A DNA stretch of 64,000 nt from Mytilus galloprovincialis (lineage: Eukaryota; Mollusca; Bivalvia; Mytilida; Mytilidae): the NCBI RefSeq assembly GCF_965363235.1, contig NC_134839.1:81369410-81433409 (forward strand), in the 5' to 3' direction. The notes beneath the pieces were generated by a model. That model was not told the origin of the DNA. It ran no database searches and was given only the letters and a program-made list of their open reading frames with translations. Numbering within the stretch: position 1 is the stretch's first letter; every line of letters begins with the position of its first letter. The translations under genes were made by a program, and so were the position numbers. Below, in pieces: positions 11,246 to 23,062 of the stretch.

Positions 11246-12896
11246 GTAAGTATTGAAAATGAATCATTATAACCGAATTAATTATCACGAAGATATGATT
11301 TTTTAGTTATACCAGAAGACTACAATAATTCTGAATTTCAGTTCTTAGATATAAAAGTATTTAGGATCTCATCATTGAATAACAATGTACATATTACATG
11401 GACTTCCAATCTTATTTTGAACGAATCTAATTGATTATCAATCATATAAATACTTTTTTACAAATTCGAATTTAAAGGGTTTTTTCCATTCTGAGGTCAT
11501 TATTTGCATTTATTTCAAAATGTATATGGGATAACAAATCATCAGAACACACTTGTCTCTTATTGGCCATCACATTTTGATTTCAAACTCATTCACGTAC
11601 GTCCATATATAAAACTCTGTTCATAATTTTATACTATCAGAAACATAATTTAACGAATACAAAATAATTTTATAATAATATGATTACTTTGTGAACCAAC
11701 GCTGATTCTTTCATTATTCTAAGGAAGCTGTGTTATTTCATTACATATTTTTACTCAGAATTTAAACAACATATTTCGAATAGTCAAAGAATACGACCTA
11801 AAACGCACCCTGATTGCATTGTATTTACAGAAACAGATTGAAATGTTTTATCATGTTGTTACAATAGGATTTCAGGGATAATGATTTCAAGTGGAATGCT
11901 ACACTATGTAAGAAAGATTCCGACAGAGATGGAATGACGAACGGAGACGAGCTGGGAGACCCAGACTGTAAATGGCGCCCAGGTCAACAAACATACAATC
12001 CAGTAGGACATCCTGGTAAATAGTCAAACATGTATATATAGATATAGGAAGATGTGGTATGAGTGCCAATGAGACAAGTTACAACTCTCCATCCAACATC
12101 TTTAAAAGCTAGAGCAAGTTCACGGTAAAGATTCTTTCTGCAATCATAAACTTTAACTTATGTTTAGAAAAAAATCATATCTTTTAAACTCTGAGCTATG
12201 CAACTTTGTCCGATGAACATATTTCTTAACAAGTATCACGGAATCACAGAATTTTGAAATTTTCGTCTACCTTAACTACCTCAATATGTATTTTTCTGTG
12301 TCTAAAAAAATAAAAGCATTGTTAGTACAAGATACAACATTCAACATGGAACATATTTCTTTTTGCGTTATTTACATTATTTAATACAGAGACATCGATA
12401 AAATGTTACATACAATTTTAATTTTTATATTGCAATGCCTATGTTAAGTGAACCAAGATATTGAGACACTGCAACCAAAGTCAAATTGATGCTTTCATTA
12501 CAGAACACAGCGTACACATAAAGTTGAAAATGATCATAGGAACCAGTTCGAGTGGATTCTTGTTAATGTCGATGACCCTTAAACTTAAATAAAATTTATC
12601 ACAAATGACGATTATTTTCTAATATGCCGACAACTCATTAAGAAAATTTGGAATTTGCAGTACCAATTCCAATATTAATAATACATGTACTTTAATTTGA
12701 ATAATCTTGTTTTACAATTTGAAGTAATGCTGTTTTACTAATGTGACGTATTTTTTCCAATTCATCTTTTAAAATAGGTATTTGTGAACCAATTGGAGAT
12801 CCGTCTTGTCTGTATCAACGTTTCAAGTGTGACTGTATGGAAAATTGTGATGGTTTATATGGAGATATAACTTATCCAGGTAGCATTGGAAAATAA
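11063..12896 (+). CDS. Temptin-like secreted protein 1
   Basis: Three coding exons (11063-11245, 11868-12015, 12778-12896) join in phase into 149 codons plus TAA. Residues 1-17 are a signal peptide (MIKVCAVLLTIITLVLS). The mature start RPDFRDKIPSGYRVPNPC and the aspartate-rich loop DSDRDGMTNGDELGDPDC (about residues 78-95) are hallmarks of temptin, a water-borne pheromone component first described in Aplysia. That loop resembles EF-hand or thrombospondin type-3 calcium sites. The last exon is cysteine-rich (SCLYQRFKCDCMENC). The start is chosen because a TATTGTAG acceptor lies four bases before this ATG, implying a non-coding 5' exon. The upstream in-frame ATGs would be intronic. The gene is the paralogue of 27906-29592. 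A signalling role is inference from the family. Confidence 0.88.
11868..12015 (+). CDS. Temptin-like 1, second coding exon
   Basis: Acceptor ACAATAG, donor CCTG|GTAAAT. It is 148 bases long, the same as in the paralogue, and carries the DSDRDGMTNGDELGD loop. A second AG three codons in (TTTCAG) is less likely, because the paralogue also keeps DFR at this position. Confidence 0.85.
12778..12896 (+). CDS. Temptin-like 1, last coding exon
   Basis: Acceptor AAAATAG. It encodes the cysteine-rich tail and ends at TAA. An in-frame CCAG|GTAGC looks donor-like but reading on gives a stop after five codons. Confidence 0.8.
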
Positions 12897-12899
12897 AAC

Positions 12900-12905
12900 A
12901 ATAAA
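12900..12905 (+). terminator. Candidate poly(A) signal of temptin-like 1
   Basis: AATAAA lies four bases after the stop codon, and another partial match overlaps the stop itself. It would give a very short 3' UTR. A more distal site is possible. Confidence 0.35.
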
Positions 12906-13009
12906 ATACAGTTCTCTTAGATTGGTATTATGGGTCTTGTCTTTCAGTTACCGTTGATTTGTGCCTAATATTGATATCTTCTTTTTTTATATTGTTTTGT
13001 TACATCACT

Positions 13010-13290
13010 GTCCAGTTTAAGGGAGGGTTGGGCGCTCACAGATATATTTAACCCCAATGCATTCATTATTATCTTGTCCCAAGCATGTAATTCTGTGTTG
13101 CCGTTGTTTGCCGTCAGCGATATTTGTATTAATTTTTATTGTTTTGGCATAAGTTGGTTTCCTCATTTCAAATCTTATACATTTTGTCTTCCCGTGACCA
13201 TATACAATAGCTTACAGTACGGTATGGTTTTTGCTCAATGTTGAAGGTCGTTGGGTGGCCGACTTATAGTTGTTTACAACCTCTTCCTTT
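13010..13290 (+). repeat. Dispersed repeat copy downstream of temptin-like 1
   Basis: Contains GGTTGGGCGCTCACAGATAT and GTTGAAGGTCGTTGGGTGGC. The same family as 10440-10700, and longer at its 5' end. Confidence 0.5.
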
Positions 13291-13957
13291 TTGGTATCTG
13301 TTATCATACTACATCTTCTAATTTATGTATGTTTTATAAAGTTCAGTTCTAAAATCGGATGCATATTATTTATCAATAGTCGTGTTCATTACCAATCCCA
13401 GCAAAACATATTAATACCTTTGTCAATAAGTGACTTATATATTGCTTCCGGTATAGACTTTTTTTTAAAACAAATATATTGCGTAAATTATACATTTATT
13501 TTGTAGTTATTTTCATCGTCACCTGATTTGACCTTTCTTATGTAAAATAATTACTGTTAGAAAGGTGTATGTCTGTTATAAGCTGAGGTTATAAGATTAT
13601 AATGATGTGTGGTAATCAAGTAGAAGTATTCGATGTCCAGTGATGTAAAAATGATTAAGCTGCACCTGGTGTTTCGGATATCATTTAGGTCATTTTTGAC
13701 CAAGGCCGTAAATCCTCATCAGGTACCCTAGCCTTGTATTATTATAAATACTATTTAATTACAATTTGATTAGTTCTTGCTCTGGTAACATATCAAATGT
13801 AGTGTTATTTTTAGATGCATAACAGTAAATGAATACGTCCACAAGACACAGTTTTTTCTGACATAATATTCTTTTGGTAGTATACTTGCTCTCCAAAACA
13901 AACAAATATCACAAGGAAAATATCCTCATTTACAGCATAAATATATATATATTAATT

Positions 13958-15965
13958 TTACAGGCATTTTCTAAATTTATGCATTTTCTAAAATGCCTGC
14001 ATGATTTAGGCATTTTACAAATTGACTATTTTTTTCTGGCATTTTATAAAATGCCTGAAAAAATTGTGAGGCATTTTACAACATGCCTAAAAGACTAAAA
14101 CTGTATTGAATGTACTCAAAATTTAACGACTGAAAATATCAAATATATAATTTTATTCTATCATTAAATATAGCATGCAATTTAAACAGTTACAGTTTTA
14201 TAATTGTAATTGAATCATTTACATTAACACTGAAGATGAAAACTATTTGTTGCTACATGTAATGTAATGGATGACAGCGACTGTTACACATTTGTCTCGA
14301 ATTTTTGCAAAGACAACGTTTAGTGTTACATTTAGCCTTACCACTAGCACTACAGCCACATTTTTGTAACCCTGACCATCACACAAAGTTACTTTACTGA
14401 CAGCTTTTCTAAAAGATATTTCATTGTCATAATTTACATATTGAATAGAAAGTTACTGTCAGACAATTCAAACTGATTCCTGGTGTAAAGTCCAAGTAGT
14501 CTTCCATCTTTAATTCCCAAATGATAACCATGCTCTTCCTTTCCAGTAACAACAACCATAAGGTTACACGGGTCTCCTTTCCTTCGATCCACATGGGGGA
14601 ATTGCAACTAATACAATCGCTCCAACATCCACCTCTGTACTTCTTGTTGACCTCTTTTAACATTTTATCTCTTCTACTATGTCCGGTGTTCAAATGTGCT
14701 CTCATTACAATGCTGTATATTTCCTCTGCATATGCATAATAAAGGATAGGATCTGTCAATGACTGTCGCTTTTTTATCAATTTTTCTACATCTCCACAGT
14801 GTAACACATTAAATCTGCAATTTTAAAGTATATACATTTGTTAATTTGTAACTTTTCAATGGTGGCCTTATACAATTTAATAGCTTAAAATAATCTAGAA
14901 GAAGAAAAAGGAAGAAAAACAAAAAGCCGCAATGTTATGTCAATGAATTGGTGCACGCTAAATTTCCACTGGCAAATATTTCATGCATATTCAATAGGCC
15001 TATGAGGCAAAAAATGGTAACAGAAGTCGTCAACTCAATCTTCATATATGATTATGTCTTTTTTTTACTTGGCCAATTGTTAAAATATTCCTTGAGTGCA
15101 TCATATTTTTATTTCTAATATTTTGCAAGATGAGCAATTCAGGCGCCTAGGAGCCTACATATTTTCTTCCTAACGCTTGTTATGAAAACTTTTAAATAAG
15201 TTATAACTCAACAGAAGAAATGCACCTACCTTTGCATATGATAATAATCCGAAGAATGTCCTTTTATTCCAATCTTAATTTTTGTTCAAAATAGTTTCAT
15301 ATTTTTCTCTGTTTCATATAACACTTTTCTGATTAGAATCAGCATTTTCAATTAATTGGTTTGTACATCTTTGTTCTGGTGTGATGACAACATGCCCTTC
15401 TGCCATAATGAAAAGAAGATCATTAATGGAATACAGAGTTGTCAACGTATATTAGTTCCGCCTAACAGAAGTTCCACTGGAAACTTTGCTATAAACAATG
15501 TCATAATATCTGCTCATGTTGGGACAAATATTCTATACCATTTATTCCGTTAGGAACATATACTTTACATGTATATATATTCCAGTGGAAATAATATTCT
15601 AGAACTTTTTTGTTGTTGTTGCTCTATGGAGTTTCTAATTATAGACATTAAAACTAGTAAAACATAAAAACTTAACCTGCAGGCTACATTTTTAAAGAAT
15701 AATCTTAAATCTATTTTACTCAACCCTTTTTTGTAGCTTTACAATATATTTTCATCATCTATTTCATGTATTTAATAATTACACAATTTGCCGGAAACAG
15801 ACCAGGCAATTTGTGAAATTTTCATTAAAAATTTCAGGCATTTTACAAAATTATTAGGCTTTTTTAGGTATTTTATAAAATGCCTGTCAACTTTATAGGC
15901 ATTTTAGAAAATGCCTAAAAATTCAGTCATTTTACAAAATGCCTAAATTTAGAAAATGCCTGTAA
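13958..15965 (-). mobile_element. Internally deleted KRBA2/Ginger-like DNA transposon with palindromic ends
   Basis: Both ends carry the same inverted sequence, TTACAGGCATTTTCTAAATT. Next to it are further near-palindromic AGGCATTTTATAAAATGCCT units, several at the left end (13960-14096) and several at the right (15835-15960). Between them on the - strand lie two parts of a KRBA2-like transposase (14253-14816), with the catalytic core missing. No target duplication can be called, because both flanks are simple AT sequence. The transposase relation is to the Ginger group, whose enzymes resemble Gypsy integrases. The element is about 2.0 kb and probably moves only in trans, if at all. Confidence 0.7.
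14253..14816 (-). pseudogene. KRBA2-like transposase remnant, DDE core deleted, frameshifted
   Basis: Read on the - strand it starts after a TTGCAG acceptor-like site with NVLHCGDVEKLIKKR. The histidine half of an integrase-type HHCC zinc domain follows (AHLNTGHSRRDKMLKEVNKK). The frame then jumps directly to the region after the catalytic core: VDVGAIVLVAIPP and GIKDGRLLGLYTRNQFEL, found in other frames. A final cysteine-rich tail reads KCGCSASGKAKCNTKRC and CNSRCHP. The CC half of the zinc domain and the whole DDE core are absent, and at least two frame changes are present. The order of pieces matches KRBA2-like transposases as I know them. Confidence 0.65.
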
Positions 15966-16174
15966 CATATATAAATAAACGAGAAGTAAAAGAAATATAT
16001 CCCATTGTGCACTTTATTTGAAGCATATGGGCCTGACATGGAAAATACATATTACTACAATCGTCAATCGTTTGTTAATCGTCAATCGTTTGTTAATCGT
16101 CATCTTTGTTCAAATCAAAAATATCTCTGATAAAAAAAAGGTACATGTCACTGTTAGGGTTGAATTACGTGGAA

Positions 16175-16436
16175 GTCAATGCATGGAGGTGTATCAGTGA
16201 ACCAACCTTACAACTCTTAAAAACCCAATATCTTAGTCAATACATGGAGATGTATCAGTGAACCAACCTTACAACTCACAAAAACCCAATATCTTAGTCA
16301 ATACATGGAGATGTATCAGTGAACCAACCTTACAACTCACAAAAACCCAATATATTAGTCAATACATGGAGATGTATCAGTGAACCAACCTTACAACTCA
16401 GTGAACCAACCTTACAACTCACAAAAACCGAATATC
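16175..16436. repeat. 61-bp tandem repeat, about four copies
   Basis: The unit contains CATGGAGATGTATCAGTGAA and CCAACCTTACAACTCACAAA. The last copy has a short internal duplication of its middle part. A smaller duplication (AATCGTCAATCGTTTGTT) lies just upstream at 16060-16100. Confidence 0.8.
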
Positions 16437-16559
16437 TTCAAATAATGTATCCTATATTATAAACCACGCAAATGAACGTAATTTTCCATTGCTGAAATAA
16501 TAAAAAGTAGTACATAAAGAGTAATCAGGATGTCAAACTAATGTTTAAAGTAAAGACGA

Positions 16560-17150
16560 ACTGTGCGCCTCTCCTTGTCGACCTCTTCTAAGTTTCATAT
16601 GAGTCCGAGTTTCTTCAGACACTTGTCAAAAACAAGAAGATAAAAAAAGCCAGATCATTTCATTTTACACTCAGGTATACTAATGATGTTCTTTCCCTTT
16701 AACAATCCAAAATTATCTGATTGGGTTCCATTAACATATCCTCCAGAATAAGAAATTAAAGAAACAACAGACACGGCTTCCTCTGCCTCATCTTTAGACT
16801 TGAACATCGCATTTGACATAAGCGGTCATCTTGGTACCGAAATCGATGACTAACGAGCCGACTTTAATTTTGAAATTTTCAATTTCCCCTACCTGAGTAG
16901 CAATAAACCAACTTCTCCTACGTATTGGGTATACACCTCCTAACTCATTCGATATTCAAGACCTTGCAGTTTGTACTTAGACTTTATAAAACGTCATCAG
17001 TGTCTCAGAAAAGAGTTGATGAAGCAGGGTCATGTCAAATAATGTCTCGTCCTTTTTCTTAAAAGTTAATTGAAAGACACCCAGACCTTGATGGTAAATA
17101 TTCCGTATCAACTCCAAAAAATAATACACGCTGGTCTTAGAGTATAGATT
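16560..17150 (+). pseudogene. Penelope-like RT remnant (+ strand)
   Basis: Across shifting frames the translation shows LSLNNPKLSD (after the YIDDV-type site, itself decayed), TTDTASSAS-SLDLNIAFDISGHLGT, ADFNFEIFNFPYLSSN and LIRYSRPCSLYLDFIKRHQC. This is the palm and thumb end of a Penelope-like RT. Multiple frame changes and stops are present. The fragment belongs to a different subfamily from the copies at 4.4 and 19-26 kb and is closest to the fragment at 37.1 kb. Confidence 0.65.
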
Positions 17151-17945
17151 CTAGGTTCTGAAGTTGTTTATCATCTTATTATAGTGTTCTTTTATTTTTT
17201 TGTCGCTGTAAATTATTACTTCTACTGTTTATTCTTTTTTTAACAACAACCCACCAACTTTTTATTACATTTTCCTGTAACAAGTCAGAAATATGATAGT
17301 TGTTATCAAATATTTCGTATCGATGTATGTTTTTGTTGTTTTTTTTTTGTTACACTTAAGTGTTTCTGTTTTTCCTTTGTTTTCTTCTTAAAGTTGATGT
17401 GTTTTCCTCGGTTTTAGTTTGTAACCCAGATTTCTTTTCTCTCAATCGATTTATGACTTTTGAACATGCAGCGGTATACTACTGTTGCCTTTATTTTGGT
17501 AATATCCATTTGACGTGGCTCGTTATATCCCGTCATTGTGTTATTGTGCTATGATAATGTTTGTTTTTTTTTGTATTGCGTTTTTGCTACTCTGATTTGT
17601 CTATATGCCTTTTTGTTTTTCTTTGTTGACATATTTGTTTTGTTTTTCATATTTTTACACAATTGTGACTGATGTGCCCTTACTTTTGACATTTTTACCT
17701 TTTATGTCTGTTTGTTATGTTCACACATTGTTGTAAATATAATGGAATGGTATGCTACTGTCATGCATTTGTACAAGTGAGAGGTTTACAAAACGAGATT
17801 ATATTCACCATTTTCCACATCAAAAATAGGAATATGACAGTTGTTATTCATTCGTTTGATTGTTTGAGCTTTTAATTTTACCATTTGAATAGGGAATTTC
17901 CGTTTTGAATTTTCCTCGGAGTTCGGTATTTTTGTGATTTTAGTT
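17151..17945 (+). mobile_element. 3' tail of the Penelope-like element
   Basis: It follows the RT remnant directly. Blocks such as AAGTTGATGTGTTTTCCTCG, GGTATACTACTGTTGCCTTT and the ATATGACAGTTGTTATTCAT region recur at 28.3, 30.5 (reverse) and 38.3-39.1 kb. It is T-rich and non-coding. Confidence 0.6.
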
Positions 17946-18204
17946 TTTGATACCGATAAAACATATCAGTCTTAAATTTTGTGTATGTGTAAAGGTATTA
18001 TATAGAATAACGAAAGATGCTCTACAGACTCATAATTTGTGATTACTGTTAGAAAGCTGTCTGTTACAAGTGAAATGTTTAACTAGCTTTCAATCCATGT
18101 TTATATCATTGTATCCGTAACGATTTGTCCTAAAAAATAAACTTGTCCATTAATGACAGCATACATTATGTAACTAAGTAGAACTATATCACTGGATCAT
18201 TTCA

Positions 18205-18994
<790 letters not shown>

Positions 18995-19660
18995 ATGTTA
19001 TTCTTTACGAGAAAAAAATATTTGCCGGGCAAGATGCTAAAAGAGGGGCGAAAAAGACCAGAACCAGAGGGACATTCAAACTCATATATCGAAAAAAAAC
19101 TGACAACGAAATTGCAAAATCAGAAAAAAGCAGACAAATAAAAGTACACAAGACACATCATACAAGTCTAAGCCCTAAGCAACACAAACCCCACCAAAAA
19201 TTGGGGTGATCTCATGTGCTCTGGAAGGATAAGCAGCGGCTGCAGGTCATACTCCACATGTGGCACCCGGTAAACAGTCTGATTCGGTAGGTCACATTCG
19301 TGAAAAGGGAACGGGATTGTAGTTTGGCGTAAGGAAAGAGGGACGAAAGATACCAGAGGGACAGTCAAACTCATAAATCGACAATAAACTGACAACTCCA
19401 TGGCTAAAAATAAAAGGACAAACAGACAAACAATAGTACACATAACACAACATATAAAACTAAAGAATAAACAACAGGAACCCCATCCAAAACTAGGGGT
19501 GATCTCAGGTGCTCCGGAAGGGTCAGTAGATCCTGGTCCCCATGTGACATCCGTCGTGTTGCTTATGAGATAACAAATCCGGTAACTAGTCTTATTCGTA
19601 GGTCACATTTATGAAAGGGAAGGGGACTGTAGTTACGACGTAAGGAACATATCCGAAATC
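18995..19660 (-). mobile_element. Duplicated 3' tails of a Penelope-like element
   Basis: Two tandem copies of the same tail are present (about 19040-19335 and 19336-19640). Each contains a GGGACAGTCAAACTCATAAA-like block, a GGGGTGATCTCA(T/G)GTGCTC block and a GGTCACATT(C/T) block. Only the second is joined to the RT coding end. Tandem or terminally repeated copies are common in Penelope-like elements (so-called pseudo-LTRs), which fits this arrangement. Confidence 0.65.
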
Positions 19661-20700
19661 ATTTGTGAAACGGTTATTCCATAACGGTCAACCAACTCGT
19701 GATGGCGTCCGTAAAATTTACGAAGAGATGATTTTAACCTCACCATTTGGAACTCTTGATTTAATAGCTTCCTTGTGAGCAACAACCGTCCATCAAGAAA
19801 ATCATGATAGGAAATGCAAGCACGGGAATATCGTATCAATTTGGGAGATATATACACCGTATGCAGGTGCTGCTGGAATGTTGCTACTTAGAAATGGAAA
19901 GTTCACAATTGGAAAGCTGAAATCATCTCTTTTGTCGTAAAATTTTGTTTTCAATCGACCCTCATTGTCAATTTCTAGATGTAAGTCAAAATATGAAGCC
20001 AACTTAACTGTATCTGTTGTATCCTTTATCTCTAGTTCAATGGGATAGATGCATTCGACATAGTCACCAAATTATGAATTATATAGTGAAAGAACATCAT
20101 CTATATAGCGGAAAGTAGAGTTAAAGGAGATTGCTAACTTCTTATCTTTCTTCCTAAGAAGTTCCTGTATGAAGTCAGCCTCATAATAATAAAGAAACAA
20201 GTCGGCAAGAAGAGGGACACAATTCGTTCCCATTGGAATGCCGATAGTCTGTTGAAAAACACGTCAACCGAACGGAACAAATATGTTGTCAATCAAGAAA
20301 TCAAGCATCTTGATAATGTCAGTTTCAGAGAATTTTTTGTTTGAATCAGAGTGATCCTTTACAAAGTAGAATGTATCCCTTCCTAAGACAAGATACTTGT
20401 ATCTTCGTTGGCCATTCTTTTTTATGAAACAAAGCAATACAACTCTTTCAATTTGTCTTTTAGTTTGGAATGTGTGTGGAATACTTGTATAAAGTGTAGA
20501 AAAGTCAAATGTTTTAATACTATTACAAGATAAAAGAGAGTTAGATTGTATGTACTCTAAAAGATCTTTGGAATTTTTAAGTATCCACATCTGATTCACG
20601 CCACCTCTAGAATAGGCAGTTTCACAATAACTTGGAAGCCCGTCTTTGATTGATGATAAAATAGATGTTAATAGTTTAGAAAGAGGTTTTGTGGAGCACT
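19636..20700 (-). pseudogene. Penelope-like reverse transcriptase, decayed
   Basis: Reading down the - strand, the order is: VNQMWILKNSKDLLEYIQS, the catalytic FDFSTLYTSIPH motif, KKNGQRRYKYLVLGRDTFYF, FSETDIIKMLDFLIDNIF, a QQTIGIPMGTN-type block, YIDDV-type block near 20100, ASYFDLHLEIDNEGRLKTK, YDKRDDFSFPIVNFPFLSS and finally KFYGRHHELVDRYG. The fragment lacks the RT N-terminus and any GIY-YIG nuclease domain, and the reading frame is broken in several places. It is the best-preserved copy in the window for the palm region. Confidence 0.8.
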
Positions 20701-21440
20701 TGGAAGATACACATATCCTCAGTGATTGATATAATCTTGCATCCAGTTCATGTTAAGTAATGGGCATAGAAAACTGTAGAGGAAAGAACCGAATACAAGA
20801 AAATATCTATACGTTTCAGAAAACAAAATGTGGACTTCTATGCATAATGGTATGCATAAGAGCTCATTGGATATAGTGTGCATTTTTTTTATATAACTAG
20901 TCTGGAGCTCAGAAAATGAAGCATTATAATGAACATTATTGTCATCTGAGATATATAATCTTATTTTTACAATTGTAATGAAATAACAAGCACAAAAATA
21001 CGAATCCACTTGCCCTTATTGACCTTTCCCTTGAAAATCTATAGCGCGAAGGTTTGTTTTGAATACATAATCCCATGGTAATTCTTATGTTTTTCTAATG
21101 TTGTCTCGTGCTCATCAACCCAAATGCATATATGTAATACCAATATTAAAATATAAATATAAAAACATTTCCACATTTTGGTACTTGTGGGTGGGAGAGG
21201 AGGGAACTTATCAAGAACCTCATCAACCCAAACAGTAAATATGTATTGACTAACCAAACATAGCCCTTAAACCAACCACCACTTGGATATTGAAAGAATG
21301 AGGATGTATCACATATACTTCCGCAAAAGATATCAACCAATGAGGTTGTACACATATCCTCAGTGATTGATATAATCTTGCATCCAGTTCATGATAAGTT
21401 ATGGGCATAGAAAACTCTATAGTCCATACAGCATATTTGC
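20701..21440 (-). repeat. Direct repeat pair flanking rearranged Penelope-like sequence
   Basis: About 70 bases starting ACACATATCCTCAGTGATTG occur at 20708-20778 and again at 21349-21418. The first copy is fused to the RT fragment. The second is fused to a block (GATATCAACCAATGAGGTTG) that occurs once more at 24800. The roughly 570 bases in between hold no recognised gene. Confidence 0.55.
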
Positions 21441-21675
21441 AGGCCAATCTCAAATTACACCACTAGCAAGGCTTTCCCTTAAGGAAAAGTATTCCCAATA
21501 CTCAAAACAAAAATATCTTCAACACTTTTATTAAATATTATTCCTTAATTACTTCACAACGATACTAAACATTTCAAGATACATGTACACAGTTCTTTAT
21601 AAATAGTTTCATTTTCAATAAATTCTCATGAATTTGACCACATACACACTTTTTAAAGTTAAAAGTAGCGTTAAG

Positions 21676-23054
21676 CAGGGTTTCCGCTGGCGGTCGTTTC
21701 GCAATTTGCGAAAAAATAATAATTGTGGCGATTAAAATTCGTCATTGGCGAAAGAATTTGGCGAAAGAAATATATAACGCTTTATTTTCAGCCATCTTGT
21801 TTATTTACTTTTTTCCGGTTTCTCGGACTTTATCCGATCAGACATTACTCTGTGTTCGTGGTCTAGTGGTTAAGACCGAAGGCTACAGTGCTGAAGGTCC
21901 CGAGTTCGATTCTCACTCGGGGCGCTAAAAATATCAGTACATCAGAAGGGTAATTTTCACCCTCTCACACACATCTCTGGTACCCAGACCGGAGTTTAAA
22001 CTAGAATGGGTACTTTGGGGGCCTCGGTTGGTCAAAGTTGTCCCCTACTTTGACCTGGAGATCAATCTTCTGATATCTCTCTGGTTTTTCTGTTTCCACC
22101 GAGTGGCCCGATGGTTCTCTCCGAGTACTTCGGCTTCCTCCACCATAATAACAGACTTTCCGGTGTCCTACACGCTCCCTTGGGCGGTGTTGGGTGGGGA
22201 TTGTTCTGGTGGTGGGACAATATTGTAAAGGACACATCTCCATTAATCCGTAGGGAGTGTACATGGATCCGCTGTACCCTTGCAGTCAATCAAGGGGTGC
22301 GTCTTAATTGGCGGAATCTCAGTACATACATTACTCCGAATTCACCTTGAACTCGTTTAGATTTTGACAGAAAATCAATAATCAGCTGATTGAATAGGTA
22401 TCGACATCAAAGGACTAATTAATAAAGGTGTTGATTGTATTGTATTATATGACAAAATGATATGGATAATTGGCGTCCGTTACATGTCACAAAAGGGATT
22501 TATTAAGCACTTTGCGACGCACGTGTTTGAAGAAAAATTTTGACGCTGCCTATCGATCCTTCTTCTCTCCTTTTTTTAATAATAGCCCAGAAAAGAAAAC
22601 TGTTGTTATGACGAAAAATGTTGAAAAGCAAGAAAGATCTGTGATTTAAAACTTTATCATTTAACTTTGATATGGATAATTGATTTGAGTGGGTACTTTA
22701 AAGTCGTTTCATTGACACACGTGTTTCAAGCATTATCATAGTTTTACTTATTTACGATGGTCTAGGCTAGAAAAGAAAGCTGTCGTTATGAAGAAATCTA
22801 TTCGAAAGGTTGGCATGAGAGTAACCATTCAATGTAATGACTACACCTTACACGAGTGATCATTATCAAGTGATAAAATGTTTTGTTTTGTTGTAAAAAC
22901 CGGCTTCTTATTAAGGGGGGGGGGGGCTAAAAACAAAAATTTAAAAGAAAAATATATTTTTGTTACTTGGCGAAAAAAATAATAAAGTGGCGAAAAATAT
23001 ATTGTTTTGGCGAAAGAAGTGGCGATATAAATAATTGACCCAGGGGAAACCCTG
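21676..23054. mobile_element. hAT-like element, TIR CAGGGTTTCC, 8-bp TSD GCGTTAAG
   Basis: The ends read CAGGGTTTCCGCTGG and, inverted, CAGGGTTTCCCCTGG. GCGTTAAG is repeated exactly on both sides (21668-21675 and 23055-23062). Next to each end are repeated GGCGAAA or TTCGCC-type phrases (for example TTGGCGAAAGAA on both sides). No transposase is left. The central part is occupied by a SINE (21851-22327) and by non-coding DNA with a poly-G run at 22914-22926. Confidence 0.8.
21851..22327 (+). mobile_element. tRNA-derived SINE with 9-bp TSD ACATTACTC
   Basis: The head resembles a tRNA gene with A-box-like TGGTCTAGTGGTTAAGA and B-box-like GAGTTCGATTC, followed by about 400 bases of unique-looking body. 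The body includes CTCCGAGTACTTCGGCTTCC-like sequence, which resembles a conserved SINE central box in marine invertebrates (from memory, not checked). ACATTACTC flanks both ends (21842-21850 and 22328-22336). The T-arm cannot fold normally, so this is not a working tRNA gene. It was inserted into the hAT-like element after that element had landed or before it last moved. Confidence 0.75.
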
Positions 23055-23062
23055 GCGTTAAG

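Noticed and set aside
21250..21453. Conserved 67-codon ORF on the - strand
   Set aside because: The sequence (QPHWLISFAEVYVIHPHSF) recurs at 24.8 kb in a different junction. It is repeat sequence fused to Penelope-like debris and not a host gene.
21851..21925. tRNA gene
   Set aside because: The A- and B-box-like words are present but the T-arm and acceptor stem do not pair, and a 9-bp duplication brackets a 477-base unit. It is the head of a SINE.
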